This document shows, one piece after another, positions 37,486-49,226 of a stretch of DNA of 64,000 nt. The position numbers were made by a program, and so were the translations under genes. The stretch covers positions 186,001 through 250,000 of the forward strand of contig NZ_WHNQ01000009.1 of NCBI RefSeq assembly GCF_009362785.1, in the 5' to 3' direction. Source of the DNA: Paraburkholderia atlantica. Its GTDB lineage: Bacteria; Pseudomonadota; Gammaproteobacteria; Burkholderiales; Burkholderiaceae. Under the pieces are notes generated by a model. The model did not search any database. It had not been told where the DNA came from and saw only the letters and a program-made list of their open reading frames with translations. Each line of letters starts with the position of its first letter. Position 1 is the stretch's first letter.

Positions 37486-38604
37486 TCAAAGCAGCACGAG
37501 ATTGTCGCGATGAATCAGCTCGGGCTCGAGCATATAGCCGAGCACCGACTCGATTTCGCCGCTCGGACGCCGCTGGATCAGCCTGGTTTCCGCGCTGCTG
37601 TAGTTCGTCAAACCACGTGCGACTTCGCGGCCCGACGCGCTCAGACACGCGATCACCTCGCCGCGCGCGAAAGCGCCCTGCACGCCGACGATGCCGATCG
37701 GCAGCAGGCTCTTCCCACCGGCGGTCAGTTTTTCGACCGCTCCATCGTCGATCACGACGTGGCCGCGCACCTGCAGGTGATCCGCCATCCATTGCTTGCG
37801 CGCCGCCATGCGCGCGGTGCGCGCAATCAGCTGCGTGCCGATCGCCTCACCGGCCGCCAGTCTCAGCAGCACGTCCGCCTCGCGCCCACTCGCGATCACC
37901 GTATTGGCACCGCTATGGGCTGCGCGCTTCGCGGCAAGAATCTTGGTCAGCATGCCGCCGCGGCCGAGGCTCGAGCCCGCGCCGCCCGCCATCGCCTCGA
38001 GATCGGGCGCGCCGGCGTCGGCTTGCTGGACGAGCGTCGCGTTCGGGTTCTTGCGCGGATCGGCGGTGAAGAGTCCTTGCTGGTCCGTCAGAATGATCAG
38101 TGCATCGCCTTCGATCAGATTGGCGACCAGCGCGCCGAGCGTGTCGTTGTCGCCGAACTTGATCTCGTCAGTGACGACCGTATCGTTCTCGTTGATGATC
38201 GGTACAACTCCGAGCCGCAGCAGCGTAAGCAGCGTGGAGCGCGCATTCAGATAGCGCTCGCGGTCGGCGAGGTCGGCGTGAGTAAGCAGGATCTGCGCAG
38301 TCTGGATGGAGTGCTCGGCGAAGCGGCTTTCGTACACTTGCGCGAGGCCCATTTGGCCGACTGCCGCGGCCGCCTGCAATTCATCGATTTCACGCGGCCG
38401 CTTCGTCCAGCCGAGCCGCTGCATGCCCTCGGCGATTGCGCCCGAACTGACCAGCACCACTTCCTGGCCCTGCGCGCGCAGTGCGGCAATTTGTGCGGCC
38501 CAGCGGCCGATCGCCGCATGATCGAGGCCGCGCCCATCGTTCGTGACGAGGCTCGAACCGACTTTGACGACCAATCGCCGTGAAGCTGCGATGACGGAAC
38601 GCAT
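37486..38604 (-). CDS. proB: Glutamate 5-kinase
   Basis: First step of proline synthesis: phosphorylates the gamma-carboxyl of glutamate. The 372-residue protein has the amino-acid-kinase domain ([10 protein letters not shown] at 12-21, [28 protein letters not shown]) and a C-terminal PUA domain from about residue 280. The ATG at 38604 is set by homology; a 14-codon extension is not conserved. It starts 69 bases after the obgE stop. The genes rplU-rpmA-obgE-proB run in the common order. Confidence 0.96.
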   Translation of the reverse strand: MRSVIAASRRLVVKVGSSLVTNDGRGLDHAAIGRWAAQIAALRAQGQEVVLVSSGAIAEGMQRLGWTKRPREIDELQAAAAVGQMGLAQVYESRFAEHSIQTAQILLTHADLADRERYLNARSTLLTLLRLGVVPIINENDTVVTDEIKFGDNDTLGALVANLIEGDALIILTDQQGLFTADPRKNPNATLVQQADAGAPDLEAMAGGAGSSLGRGGMLTKILAAKRAAHSGANTVIASGREADVLLRLAAGEAIGTQLIARTARMAARKQWMADHLQVRGHVVIDDGAVEKLTAGGKSLLPIGIVGVQGAFARGEVIACLSASGREVARGLTNYSSAETRLIQRRPSGEIESVLGYMLEPELIHRDNLVLL

Positions 38605-38673
38605 TGTGCGCTGTCTCCCAAGATGACGCGTGAGGCATGCCGACACCCGCCGCAGGTGCCGGCGCTCGAGTTG

Positions 38674-39798
<1,125 letters not shown>

Positions 39799-39966
39799 TT
39801 ACTCCGTCCCATGGTGTACTGCCCGATTCGATGCAGGGGTTGATACTGATTGGATGCTGCTATTTTGCCGCGCGCGCCGCGCGTTGATCAATCGACCGAA
39901 CGGCATAGTCGCCGGTGACGAGCGTCAGCTGCGCGGCTTCAGCGCCACGCGAAAGAGGCGCCGTAA

Positions 39967-40001
39967 TAAAAAAGGCCCCGCGAACTTCGCGGGGCCTTTT
40001 C
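39967..40001 (-). terminator. Terminator after rpmA
   Basis: A 15-base inverted repeat (AAAAGGCCCC...GGGGCCTTTT) followed on the minus strand by further T residues, about 30 bases past the rpmA stop. It should separate rplU-rpmA from obgE. Confidence 0.88.
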
Positions 40002-40029
40002 CGGTCCTGAAGCCCGTGCCTGATTAAAC

Positions 40030-40290
40030 TCAGGCTGCCGGGACGACGGAAACGGTGTGCTTCTTCGCCGCGCCCTTCGTCGAGAACTGGACGTGGCCGT
40101 CCTTCAGCGCGAACAGGGTGTGATCCTTGCCCATGCCGACGTTCTCGCCAGCGTGCATGCGCGTACCGCGCTGACGCACGATGATGCCACCAGCATTGAT
40201 AGCCTGGCCGCCGTAAACCTTAACGCCGAGGCGCTTCGATTCGGAGTCGCGGCCGTTCCGGGACGATCCGCCTGCCTTTTTGTGTGCCAT
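40030..40290 (-). CDS. rpmA: Ribosomal protein L27
   Basis: 50S protein whose N-terminus reaches the peptidyl-transferase centre. The 86-residue protein begins [19 protein letters not shown] and has GVKVYGGQ and [15 protein letters not shown], as in all bacterial L27. It follows rplU by 25 bases and shares its promoter. Confidence 0.98.
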   Translation of the reverse strand: MAHKKAGGSSRNGRDSESKRLGVKVYGGQAINAGGIIVRQRGTRMHAGENVGMGKDHTLFALKDGHVQFSTKGAAKKHTVSVVPAA

Positions 40291-40315
40291 TTGATTTGCT
40301 CCTTAACCGGTGCGC

Positions 40316-40627
40316 TTACGCGTTGATCGCGTCGATGCGCAGTTCGGTATAGTTCTGGCGGTGGCCGCCATGCTTCTGGTAGTGCTTCCGGCGACGCATC
40401 TTGAAGATCGTCACTTTGGCGTGACGCCCTTGCGACACGACGGTAGCCTTGACGGAAGCCCCACTGACCAGCGGCGTACCGAACTTAATCGATTCGCCTT
40501 CGCCCACTGCGAGAACCTGGTCGAGCGTGATTTCAGCGTCAATGTCTGCCGGTATCTGTTCTACTTTAAGTTTTTCGCCGACGGCAACCTTGTACTGCTT
40601 GCCACCGGTTTTTATGACCGCGTACAT
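40316..40627 (-). CDS. rplU: Ribosomal protein L21
   Basis: 50S protein that binds 23S rRNA. The 103-residue protein runs from [14 protein letters not shown] to the signature [16 protein letters not shown] near the C-terminus. ATG at 40627; an in-frame extension of 21 codons overlaps the promoter and is not coding. Confidence 0.98.
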   Translation of the reverse strand: MYAVIKTGGKQYKVAVGEKLKVEQIPADIDAEITLDQVLAVGEGESIKFGTPLVSGASVKATVVSQGRHAKVTIFKMRRRKHYQKHGGHRQNYTELRIDAINA

Positions 40628-40681
40628 TGAGAACCTCACTCTGTATTCATTTTTCCCACGCACCGCGCGCGGAAACTCTCG

Positions 40682-40710
40682 ATTATACATAGAGTTAGCT
40701 GCTCGGTCAA
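40682..40710 (-). promoter_or_regulatory. Sigma70 promoter of rplU-rpmA
   Basis: Minus strand: -35 TTGACC (40705-40710), exact 17-base spacer and -10 TATAAT (40682-40687). The predicted leader is about 48 bases. One of the strongest promoter matches in the window, as expected for ribosomal protein genes. Confidence 0.85.
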
Positions 40711-40880
40711 AACCTGCTTACCAAACGGCCTACCGTTCGGGTTCGCCCTCTCTCGCAAGCGCTGGCAGACAATAAACCAGCGACGCGCAGCGGCCCGCAG
40801 ACGGCCTTGGCGAGCGGCCCTCCCGCCATGCGGAAAGCATCCGCGCCGCAGCCGACGACCCGGAAGCGCCCCGATCGCCT

Positions 40881-40886
40881 TATAAT
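40881..40886 (+). promoter_or_regulatory. Candidate -10 of ispB
   Basis: A perfect TATAAT 27 bases before the ispB ATG. The -35 position is weak, so this is tentative. Confidence 0.4.
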
Positions 40887-40912
40887 TCGCGGCACTACCC
40901 AATTCAGCCATC

Positions 40913-41905
40913 ATGTCGTCGACTGCCACCACCTCCCCCAACGTCGCCAGCCTGCTTGCTCCGATCGCCGAAGACATGCAGCAGGTCAATCGCGTCATCC
41001 GGCAACGTCTTGCGTCGGACGTGATGCTGATCAATCAGATTTCCGAGTACATCATCAGCGCCGGCGGCAAGCGGCTGCGGCCCGCGCTGCTGTTGCTGGT
41101 GGCGGGCGCGCTGGGCGATACGACGGGGCACCGGCACGAACTGGCCGCGGTCGTCGAATTCATTCACACGGCCACGCTGCTGCATGACGACGTGGTCGAC
41201 GAATCCGATCTTCGGCGCGGCCGTCAGACCGCCAACGCGCTGTTCGGCAACGCCGCGAGCGTGCTGGTCGGCGATTTCCTGTATTCGCGCTCGTTCCAGA
41301 TGATGGTCGGCGTGGGCAAGATGCGCGTGATGGAAATTCTGTCGGAGGCGACCAACATCATCTCCGAAGGCGAAGTGCTGCAGTTGTTGAACATGCACGA
41401 TGCCGACGTCGACGAAGCCCGCTACATGCAGGTGATCCGCTACAAAACCGCAAAGTTGTTCGAGGCGGCCGCCCAACTCGGCGCGGTGCTGGCTGGCGCG
41501 GATGCGAAAACCGAAGCCGCCGCCGCCGAATATGGCCGCCGGATCGGCACCGCATTCCAGATCATGGACGACTGGCTCGACTACACGGGCACGGCCGAGT
41601 CGATGGGCAAGAACGCCGGCGACGATCTGCGCGAAGGCAAACCGACGCTGCCGCTCATCTACCTGATCGAACGCGGCACGCCCGAGCAATCGGCGCTCGC
41701 GCGCGAAGCCATCGAGCAAGGTGGCACCGACCGTTTCGATACGATTTTCGACGCGATCACGCGCTCGGGCGCGCTCGACCACACGCTCGAGTGCGCGAAG
41801 CAGGAGGCGCAAGCAGCTGCGGCAGCGATTTCTTCATTTCCCCATTCCATTTTCAAAGAGAGCCTGCTAGAATTATGTTCTTACTCGACGGCAAGACAGT
41901 CTTGA
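40913..41905 (+). CDS. ispB: Octaprenyl diphosphate synthase
   Basis: Trans-prenyl chain elongase that makes the C40 side chain of ubiquinone. The 330-residue protein has GGKRLRPALLLL, the first Asp-rich motif DDVVDESDLRRG, the second in DDWLDYTG and a Lys-rich KPTLPLIYL, all conserved for long-chain synthases. It is divergent from rplU; this ispB-rplU-rpmA-obgE layout is widespread. The tRNA-Pro gene follows by 49 bases. Confidence 0.96.
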   Translation: MSSTATTSPNVASLLAPIAEDMQQVNRVIRQRLASDVMLINQISEYIISAGGKRLRPALLLLVAGALGDTTGHRHELAAVVEFIHTATLLHDDVVDESDLRRGRQTANALFGNAASVLVGDFLYSRSFQMMVGVGKMRVMEILSEATNIISEGEVLQLLNMHDADVDEARYMQVIRYKTAKLFEAAAQLGAVLAGADAKTEAAAAEYGRRIGTAFQIMDDWLDYTGTAESMGKNAGDDLREGKPTLPLIYLIERGTPEQSALAREAIEQGGTDRFDTIFDAITRSGALDHTLECAKQEAQAAAAAISSFPHSIFKESLLELCSYSTARQS

Positions 41906-41954
41906 ACGAGACTGAAACGCCGAGTTAGTCCGAGTCGAGTCAGCAGTACCAAAT

Positions 41955-42031
41955 CGGGGTGTAGCTTAGCCTGGTAGAGCGCTACGTTCGGGACGTAGAG
42001 GCCGGAGGTTCGAATCCTCTCACCCCGACCA
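41955..42031 (+). tRNA. tRNA-Pro (anticodon CGG)
   Basis: 77 bases forming a full cloverleaf: acceptor arms CGGGGTG and CACCCCG, anticodon stem CTACG/CGTAG around loop TTCGGGA (anticodon CGG, codon CCG), T-loop GGTTCGAATCC, and encoded CCA end. CCG is the dominant Pro codon in this GC-rich genome. A terminator follows after about 25 bases. Confidence 0.96.
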
Positions 42032-42055
42032 GATTCCCCTTGTTAGCTCAAGGTT

Positions 42056-42090
42056 CAAAAACCGCCGCAGCATTGCTCGGCGGTTTTTTG
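42056..42090 (+). terminator. Terminator behind tRNA-Pro
   Basis: An 11-bp stem (AAAAACCGCCG/CGGCGGTTTTT) with a 10-base loop, ending in six T residues on the plus strand. Confidence 0.88.
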
Positions 42091-42272
42091 TTTTGCGCGG
42101 CAGTTTTTTTGCTGCTCTCGTGCCTTTCGATGCTTTCTTTTCAGCCGGCTCGACAGACACAGCGCGTACGTTGCGACGTTGTCGTTCTAGCGGGGTCGGC
42201 TGCCGTCCACGGCGGAGCGCGTGGCCCCCTCTGCTATATTCTGTCCATCCTTTCCCTGATTTTTCACGACGC

Positions 42273-43571
42273 GTGGACCAACTTCCCTTATGGGCGCAGA
42301 TCGGCGCCGTCCTTCTGCTGCTTGTCTGCTCCGCCTTCTTTTCCATTTCCGAGACAGCGATGATGGCGCTCAACCGTCATCGACTCAAACATCTCGCCAG
42401 CAAAAACACCCTCGGCGCGAAAACTACCCAGGGACTACTCGCAAAAACCGATCAGTTGCTGAGCGTGATCCTGATCGGCAACAACCTGTTCAACACCATC
42501 ATTCCGGTACTGACCACATCGCTCGCGTTGCATACGTTCGGCCGCAATAGCCTCGTGCTGTCGATCGCGACCGGTATCGTCGCCTTCCTCATCATCGTGT
42601 TCGCGGAAATCACGCCGAAGATCGTCGGCGCAACCTTTCCCGAAAAAATCGCGCTGCCCGCGAGCCTGCTGATCGCGCCGCTGATGCGCGTCGCGAAACC
42701 GGTGATCTGGTTCGTCAACCTGTTCGCCACCGGCATCCTGCGCGTGCTGCACATCAACACGAAGGGCGCGCGCGATCAGCGACTGTCCACCGAAGAACTG
42801 CGCACCATCGTGCTCGAGTCGGGCAGCTTCATGCCGACCAAACACCGCAGCATCCTGCTGAATCTGTTCGACCTCGAAAACATCTCCGTCGATGACGTGA
42901 TGATCCCGCGCCGCCGCATCGAAGCGCTCGACTTCGATGCACCGTTCGAACAGATCCTGCATCAACTGGAGACCTGCTACCACAACAAGCTGATCGTCTA
43001 CCAGGGCGACATCGACCGCGTGCTCGGTGTGCTGCACGTGCGCAAAACGCTGTCAGCGCTGCACAACCAGGAGCTCGAACGCGATACCTTGCGCGAGCTG
43101 CTCGCCGAGCCGTACTTCGTGCCGAGCGGCACGCCGGTGTTCCAGCAGTTGCAGTACTTTCAGGAGAGCCGGCACCGCATCGCGCTCGTCGTCAACGAAT
43201 ACGGCGAACTGCAAGGCCTCGTCACGCCGGAAGACATCATCGAGGAACTGATCGGCGAATTCACCACGTCGATTCCGCGTGGCGCCAGTTCGCGCGGCGG
43301 CTGGAACGAGGCGGGCGAATGCATCGTCGCGGGCAGCATGCCGTTGCGCGAGCTGAACCGCTGGCTGCAACTCGCGCTGCCCACTGATGGCCCCAAAACG
43401 CTCAACGGCCTGATTCTCGAAATTCTCGAAGACATTCCCGACGGCGACGTCTGCGTGCGCATCGGCGACACCAAGCTCGAAGTGATGCGCAGCGACGATC
43501 AGGCAATCCGCACCGTCAAGCTGTTCAAACCGCCGTCGCGCACGAAGGCCGGAAAAGCAAGATCTGGCTGA
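42273..43571 (+). CDS. CorC/HlyC-family CNNM membrane protein
   Basis: A 432-residue membrane protein: an N-terminal DUF21 (CNNM) transmembrane domain with about four helices (SAFFSISETAMMALNRHRL, VLTTSLAL, VFAEITPKIVG), two CBS domains (about 205-335; VDDVMIPRRRIEAL) and a C-terminal CorC_HlyC domain. Related proteins take part in Mg2+/Co2+ efflux. I place the start at a GTG (42273; MDQLPLWAQIG), because the longer open frame upstream runs into the tRNA terminator. The ribosome site is weak. Confidence 0.87.
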   Translation: MDQLPLWAQIGAVLLLLVCSAFFSISETAMMALNRHRLKHLASKNTLGAKTTQGLLAKTDQLLSVILIGNNLFNTIIPVLTTSLALHTFGRNSLVLSIATGIVAFLIIVFAEITPKIVGATFPEKIALPASLLIAPLMRVAKPVIWFVNLFATGILRVLHINTKGARDQRLSTEELRTIVLESGSFMPTKHRSILLNLFDLENISVDDVMIPRRRIEALDFDAPFEQILHQLETCYHNKLIVYQGDIDRVLGVLHVRKTLSALHNQELERDTLRELLAEPYFVPSGTPVFQQLQYFQESRHRIALVVNEYGELQGLVTPEDIIEELIGEFTTSIPRGASSRGGWNEAGECIVAGSMPLRELNRWLQLALPTDGPKTLNGLILEILEDIPDGDVCVRIGDTKLEVMRSDDQAIRTVKLFKPPSRTKAGKARSG

Positions 43572-43718
43572 AGTCCGCGCCGTCGCTCGCTAATTGATGG
43601 TCAGCATTGCACAGGCTCGCGACGCGCGCCATTAGCCGAATGGCCGAATGGCATTCGGACGCCCGCATCCGGAAGATGAAGCCGTCATGTTCTACAGGCG
43701 GCTCATCACCGGTCTCTC

Positions 43719-44975
43719 ATGCAAACACCCTTTGCTACCGCTGCGGCATTGCCGCGCCCACTCGCTGCCGACGGCGAATCCAGCGCAACGAACCTGAACG
43801 ATCCGGACAACGCCCCGGCCGTGCGGCTGTTGACCGACACGCTGCACGAAGCGACGCGGCGCAATGCGTCGGATATCCACATCGAGCCGGCCGAGCATGG
43901 CTGGCGTGTACGGCTGCGCATCGACGGCGTACTGCATGAAATCCCGCGGCCGCCCGCGCATCTACGCGACGCGTTCGTCACGCGTGTGAAGGTGCTCGCG
44001 CGCATGGACATCGCCGAGCGACGCGTGCCGCAGGACGGCCGGCTACGCCTTGCGACGTCGCCCGGGCGGCTCGAGGATTACCGCGTCAATTCGCTACCGA
44101 CGCTGTTCGGCGAAAAGCTCGTGCTACGACGGCTCGACGCGCTGCCCGCCGATCTTTCGCTCGATTCGCTCGGCCTCGATCCGCGGCAGCGCGAAGCCGT
44201 GGACGCCGCGATCCGCGCGCCTCACGGTCTGATGCTCGTCACCGGACCAACGGGCAGTGGCAAGACGCTGTCGCTGTACTGCTTCCTGAATCTGCTGAAC
44301 GGCGAGGCGCGCAACCTGTGCTCGGTGGAAGACCCGGCCGAGATCCAACTGGCCGGCATCAACCAGGTCAGCGTGCGCGAAAAAGCCGGCCTGACGTTCG
44401 CGGTCGCACTGCGCGCGTTCCTGCGTCAGGACCCGGACGTGATCATGGTCGGCGAAATCCGCGACAACGAAACCGCCGACGTCGCCGTGAAGGCCGCCCA
44501 AACCGGCCACCTCGTGCTGTCCACGCTGCATACGAACGACGCGCCCGCGGCCATCGCGCGGCTCATCGATATCGGTGTCGAGCCGTACAACCTTGCCGCC
44601 GCGCTGCGGATGGTGACCGCGCAGCGGCTGGTGAGGCGACTGTGCGTCGCGTGCCGCGCACCCGCGCCGCATTCGGCGACGGCGCTTCACGCCGCGGGCT
44701 TCGGCGAACATGAGCTCGACGGCTGGCAACCGTATGCGGCGACCGGCTGCGCGGCTTGCCATGGCATCGGCTATCGGGGGCGCGTCGGCATCCATCAGGT
44801 GATGCCCGTTTCCGACGCGATGCGCGAGCTGATCGTCGCAAGCGCGGGCGCGCACGAGCTGGCCCGCCTCGCGCAGACCGAACAGGTCGCGACACTACGC
44901 GACGCGGCGTTAGCGCGCGTACGCGACGGCACCACCAGTCTCGCCGAAGCGCTCGCCGCCACGGAGGTCGCATGA
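43719..44975 (+). CDS. pilB: Type IV pilus/type II secretion assembly ATPase (PilB/GspE family)
   Basis: Hexameric traffic ATPase that powers pilus extension. The 418-residue protein has SDIHIEP (51-57), Walker A GPTGSGKT (176-183), the Asp box and Walker B (VIMVGEIRDNETAD), the His box (LSTLHTNDAP) and a zinc-binding CxxC pair (CVAC ... CAAC). It lacks the N-terminal roughly 150-residue N1 domain of classical PilB (about 560 residues). It starts the pilB-pilC-pilD cluster. Family call is firm; whether it serves a pilus or a secretion system is inferred from pilC/pilD next to it. Confidence 0.9.
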   Translation: MQTPFATAAALPRPLAADGESSATNLNDPDNAPAVRLLTDTLHEATRRNASDIHIEPAEHGWRVRLRIDGVLHEIPRPPAHLRDAFVTRVKVLARMDIAERRVPQDGRLRLATSPGRLEDYRVNSLPTLFGEKLVLRRLDALPADLSLDSLGLDPRQREAVDAAIRAPHGLMLVTGPTGSGKTLSLYCFLNLLNGEARNLCSVEDPAEIQLAGINQVSVREKAGLTFAVALRAFLRQDPDVIMVGEIRDNETADVAVKAAQTGHLVLSTLHTNDAPAAIARLIDIGVEPYNLAAALRMVTAQRLVRRLCVACRAPAPHSATALHAAGFGEHELDGWQPYAATGCAACHGIGYRGRVGIHQVMPVSDAMRELIVASAGAHELARLAQTEQVATLRDAALARVRDGTTSLAEALAATEVA

Positions 44976-46210
44976 GTACCGCCGCGCAGTCACCGACACG
45001 GCCCGTCTCAGCCGACCTGCGTTTCAGATGGCGCGGCGTCGACGCGGACGGCACGCGCCAGAGCGGCACACTGATCGCACCCGACGCGAGCGCCGCGCGC
45101 ACGCTGCTCAAACGCGACAACCTCTTTATCGTCGAGCTCGCAACGCAAGGGCCGGCGCCGCGCCCGAAGACCAGCGCGGCCGATGTCACGCTGTTCACGC
45201 GGCAACTTTCGAGTCTGCTGCGGGCCGGCTTGCCGCTCGCGCCCGCGCTCGAACTGCTCGCGCAGACGCCGACATCTGGTCAGCGGCAAGGCATGCCGCG
45301 AATCGTCGGCACTGTCGCGCGCGACATCACCGCCGGCCTGCGGTTTTCGGCGGCCTTGCAGCGGCATCCGGCGCAGTTCAATGCGCTGTATTGCCAACTC
45401 GTCGAGGTGGGTGAAGCGGCGGGCGCGCTGGTCACCGTGCTCTCGCGCCTCGCCGACGATCGCGAACGCGCCGCCGCGCAGCGTGCCAAGGTGCGCGCGG
45501 CTCTCACCTATCCAGTCGCGATCCTGCTGCTCGCGATCGCGATAACCGCCGCTTTGCTGGTGTGGGTCGTGCCGACGTTCAAGCAGATCTTCGATGGCTT
45601 CGGCGCGAAGCTACCCGCGCCGACGCAGTTCGTGCTGGCGCTCTCGGCGGGTGCCGCGCGCTGGAGTGTGCCGCTGTTCGTGCTGATGGTCGCAGCGAGC
45701 TCGACCATCACGTTCGTGTTGCGTCGATCGACAAACGCGCGCATCCGCTTCGCTCGCCTGTCGCTCAACCTGCCGGTGGCCGGCCCGCTACTGCGCACGC
45801 TGTGCGCGGCGCGCTGGAGTCGCGCGCTCGGCACCCTGCTGTCCGCGGGCACACCGCTCGCCGACGCGTTCGATTCGCTCACTCAAGCGACCGGCAATGC
45901 CTTCTTCGATCGCGCGACGGCAAGCATCGCCATCAGACTGCGGCGCGGCGAACGGCTCGCCGCGGCGATGCGCGCGGCTCGCTGCTTTCCTGCCGAGGTC
46001 GTGCAACCCGTCGCGGTCGCCGAGGAATCCGGCGCGCTCGACAGCATGCTGCTCGATGTCGCGTCGCTTGCGGATCGCCAGGTCGACGACAGGATCGGCA
46101 CGCTATCGAGCCTGTGCGAACCGCTCGTGATCGTCGTGCTCGGCACGCTGGTCGGCGGCCTCGTAATCGCGATGTATCTTCCCATTATTCAACTCGGCAA
46201 CGTGGTGTAG
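44972..46210 (+). CDS. pilC: Type IV pilus inner-membrane platform protein PilC/GspF
   Basis: Inner-membrane platform on which the assembly ATPase acts. The 412-residue protein has two T2SF domains (LFTRQLSSLLRAGLPL at about 70; ARWSRALGTLLSAGTPLADAF at about 290) and three hydrophobic spans (about 185-210, 235-255 and 385-405). ATG overlaps the pilB stop by four bases (ATGA). The gene for the pilin itself is not in the window. Confidence 0.93.
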   Translation: MSTAAQSPTRPVSADLRFRWRGVDADGTRQSGTLIAPDASAARTLLKRDNLFIVELATQGPAPRPKTSAADVTLFTRQLSSLLRAGLPLAPALELLAQTPTSGQRQGMPRIVGTVARDITAGLRFSAALQRHPAQFNALYCQLVEVGEAAGALVTVLSRLADDRERAAAQRAKVRAALTYPVAILLLAIAITAALLVWVVPTFKQIFDGFGAKLPAPTQFVLALSAGAARWSVPLFVLMVAASSTITFVLRRSTNARIRFARLSLNLPVAGPLLRTLCAARWSRALGTLLSAGTPLADAFDSLTQATGNAFFDRATASIAIRLRRGERLAAAMRAARCFPAEVVQPVAVAEESGALDSMLLDVASLADRQVDDRIGTLSSLCEPLVIVVLGTLVGGLVIAMYLPIIQLGNVV

Positions 46211-46237
46211 CATCGCAGCCGAACCCACACCATCACC

Positions 46238-47179
46238 ATGCAGGCTCCTCTTCCGCTCGTGTCACAAACTTCCTCCAGCCTGCTTGCGGGCTTAGTGCCA
46301 GGCCGCTTTGCCAGCGATACCGGCCTCGTGCTCGCGAGCCTGCCAGCCGGCGTGCAGATCGCGTTCGCGATCGTGCTCGGCCTCGTCATTGGCAGCTTCC
46401 TGAACGTGGTCGTGCATCGACTGCCGATCATGCTCGAGCGTGCGTGGCGCGCCGAAATCAGCGAGGCCACCGACGCGCCGCAACCCGACGACGGACTGCC
46501 CGAGCGCTATAACCTGTGGGTGCCGCGTAGCGCGTGCCCGCATTGCGGCCACGTACTGAGCGCGTGGGAAAACTTGCCGTTGTTGAGCTACCTGCTGTTA
46601 CGCGGCCGCTGTTCCGCATGCGGCACGCGCATCAGTGCACGCTATCCGCTGCTCGAAATCGCGAGCGCCGCTTTCGCGGCAGGCGCACTGATGGCCTTCG
46701 GCCCGACGCTGATGGCACTTGCAGCGTTCGGCCTGTGCGCAACGTTGCTTGCGATGAGCGCGATCGATATCGACACGCATCTGCTGCCCGATTCGTTGAC
46801 CTTGCCGCTGTTGTGGGCCGGCCTGATCGTCAATTTCAACGGCATGTTCGCGAACCTGCATGATGCGGTGCTCGGGGCTATCTTCGGATATCTGGTGTTA
46901 TGGGCCGTGCATTGGGCGTTCAGGCTCGTGCGCGGTATCGAAGGCATGGGCTATGGCGACTTCAAACTGCTCGCGGCGCTCGGCGCGTGGCTCGGCTGGC
47001 CAGCGCTGCCGCAGATCGTGCTGGTCGCCGCGGTGGCCGGTGCCGTGATCGGCCTCGCGGCGACGTGGGGCGGCCGTATGCGCTTCGAGGAGCCGCTGCC
47101 GTTCGGACCATTTCTCGCGGCGGGCGGTGCGCTCACGCTGTTTGCCGGCACGCCGCTTTACCTGGCTTTGGGAGGCTGA
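46238..47179 (+). CDS. pilD: Prepilin peptidase/N-methyltransferase
   Basis: Bifunctional enzyme that cuts the prepilin leader and methylates the new N-terminus. The 313-residue membrane protein has the cytoplasmic zinc-binding Cys tetrad (CPHCG and CSACGTR) and the two catalytic Asp motifs AIDIDTHLLPD and GYGDFKLLAALGAWLG. The N-terminus is about 40 residues longer than usual. It ends three bases before coaE; pilBCD-coaE is a common proteobacterial arrangement. Confidence 0.95.
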   Translation: MQAPLPLVSQTSSSLLAGLVPGRFASDTGLVLASLPAGVQIAFAIVLGLVIGSFLNVVVHRLPIMLERAWRAEISEATDAPQPDDGLPERYNLWVPRSACPHCGHVLSAWENLPLLSYLLLRGRCSACGTRISARYPLLEIASAAFAAGALMAFGPTLMALAAFGLCATLLAMSAIDIDTHLLPDSLTLPLLWAGLIVNFNGMFANLHDAVLGAIFGYLVLWAVHWAFRLVRGIEGMGYGDFKLLAALGAWLGWPALPQIVLVAAVAGAVIGLAATWGGRMRFEEPLPFGPFLAAGGALTLFAGTPLYLALGG

Positions 47180-47182
47180 AGC

Positions 47183-47797
47183 ATGTTCGTTGTGGGACTC
47201 ACCGGCGGCATCGGTAGCGGCAAGTCGACGGTTGCCAATCTGTTCGCCGCGCGCGGCGTGCCGCTCGTCGATACCGACGTGATCGCGCATCGCATCACCG
47301 CGCCGCATGGCCTCGCGATGCCGCACATTGCCGCCGAATTCGGTACAGAGTTCGTCGCCGCCGACGGCTCGCTCGATCGCGCGCGCATGCGCACGCTGGT
47401 GTTCAGCGACGACACCGCGCGCAAACGTCTCGAAGGCATCACGCATCCGCTGATTCGCGCGGAAACCGAGCGCGAAGAGCGCGAAGCGCAAGGCCCGTAT
47501 GTGATCGTCGTGGTGCCGTTGCTGGTCGAGTCCGGGACCTGGAAGAACCGCGTGAATCGCGTGCTCACCGTCGATTGCAGCGTCGACACGCAAGTCGCAC
47601 GAGTGATGAGCCGCAACGGCTTCAGCCGTGAGCAGGTGCTCGCGATCATCGCGCGCCAGGCTACGCGCGAAGCGCGCCTCGCCGCCGCCGACGACGTGAT
47701 CGTCAATGACAATGCGCCGCGCCTGGAACTCGAGGCGCAGGTGGACGCTCACCATCAAGCGTATCTGTCGCTCGCGAAGGGTGAGGCAGAGTCGTAG
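47183..47797 (+). CDS. coaE: Dephospho-CoA kinase
   Basis: Last step of coenzyme A synthesis. The 204-residue P-loop kinase has [12 protein letters not shown] at residues 5-16, the substrate motif DTDVIAH and the lid [16 protein letters not shown]. It starts three bases after pilD, with GGAGG upstream. Followed by zapD and yacG, which matches the pilD-coaE-yacF-yacG order of many gamma- and betaproteobacteria. Confidence 0.96.
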   Translation: MFVVGLTGGIGSGKSTVANLFAARGVPLVDTDVIAHRITAPHGLAMPHIAAEFGTEFVAADGSLDRARMRTLVFSDDTARKRLEGITHPLIRAETEREEREAQGPYVIVVVPLLVESGTWKNRVNRVLTVDCSVDTQVARVMSRNGFSREQVLAIIARQATREARLAAADDVIVNDNAPRLELEAQVDAHHQAYLSLAKGEAES

Positions 47798-48010
47798 TGC
47801 GCGAAGGTCTCAGGTCGGCCTCGCCGCAAGCATCAAACGCACGATGCCCTGTGCAGGCAGATTCGCATCCTCGACACGCGTCGTCACCGACACAATTGAA
47901 CTTTTGCGCGCATGCGGGAGCCGAAGCGCTCATACACGGGGAACTGACAAAAAAGTTGCGAAAGCACGCGGAAAGCGTGCGTGATTGCCTGGGTAGTCCC
48001 ACGGCATTAG

Positions 48011-48811
<801 letters not shown>

Positions 48812-48934
48812 CCGCCTGTCAAGCACCGCCGCATTGAGCGGCGCACACCGGATTTGACCGAACGTGCCTTTGAAGCGGCGCGAAATAGCCCTATATTCGT
48901 TACTTGTTCCGTTTGCGATTGACCGTCCGACCGT

Positions 48935-49138
48935 ATGCCTACCGTCGTCAAATGTCCTACCTGCGGTAAAGATGTCCGCTGGACCCCCGAGAGTCGCTTC
49001 CGTCCTTTCTGCTCCGAGCGCTGCAAGCAGATCGATCTCGGCGCATGGGCCGCCGAAAAATACCGGATTGGCGGCAATGAACAGGAAGGGTCTTCGTCCG
49101 AAGAGGAAACGCCGCGCGGCGACTACAACCCGCACTGA
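48935..49138 (+). CDS. yacG: DNA gyrase inhibitor YacG
   Basis: Small zinc-finger protein of 67 residues. Cys7, Cys10, Cys26 and Cys30 form the zinc site ([11 protein letters not shown] and [10 protein letters not shown]), followed by [13 protein letters not shown]. coli YacG binds GyrB and blocks DNA binding. Last gene of this plus-strand cluster. Confidence 0.94.
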   Translation: MPTVVKCPTCGKDVRWTPESRFRPFCSERCKQIDLGAWAAEKYRIGGNEQEGSSSEEETPRGDYNPH

Positions 49139-49147
49139 GCGAGCCAG

Positions 49148-49207
49148 TAAAAAAGCCACGCGTACCGACGCTGCCGAGACAGCGCCCGCTATCGCGTGGC
49201 CTTTTCA
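49148..49207. terminator. Convergent terminator between yacG and mutT
   Basis: An 8-bp GCCACGCG/CGCGTGGC stem encloses a long loop with inner pairing, with A-run before and T-run after. Probably terminates both convergent genes. Confidence 0.7.
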
Positions 49208-49226
49208 GTCACTCTGTTTCAATCAA

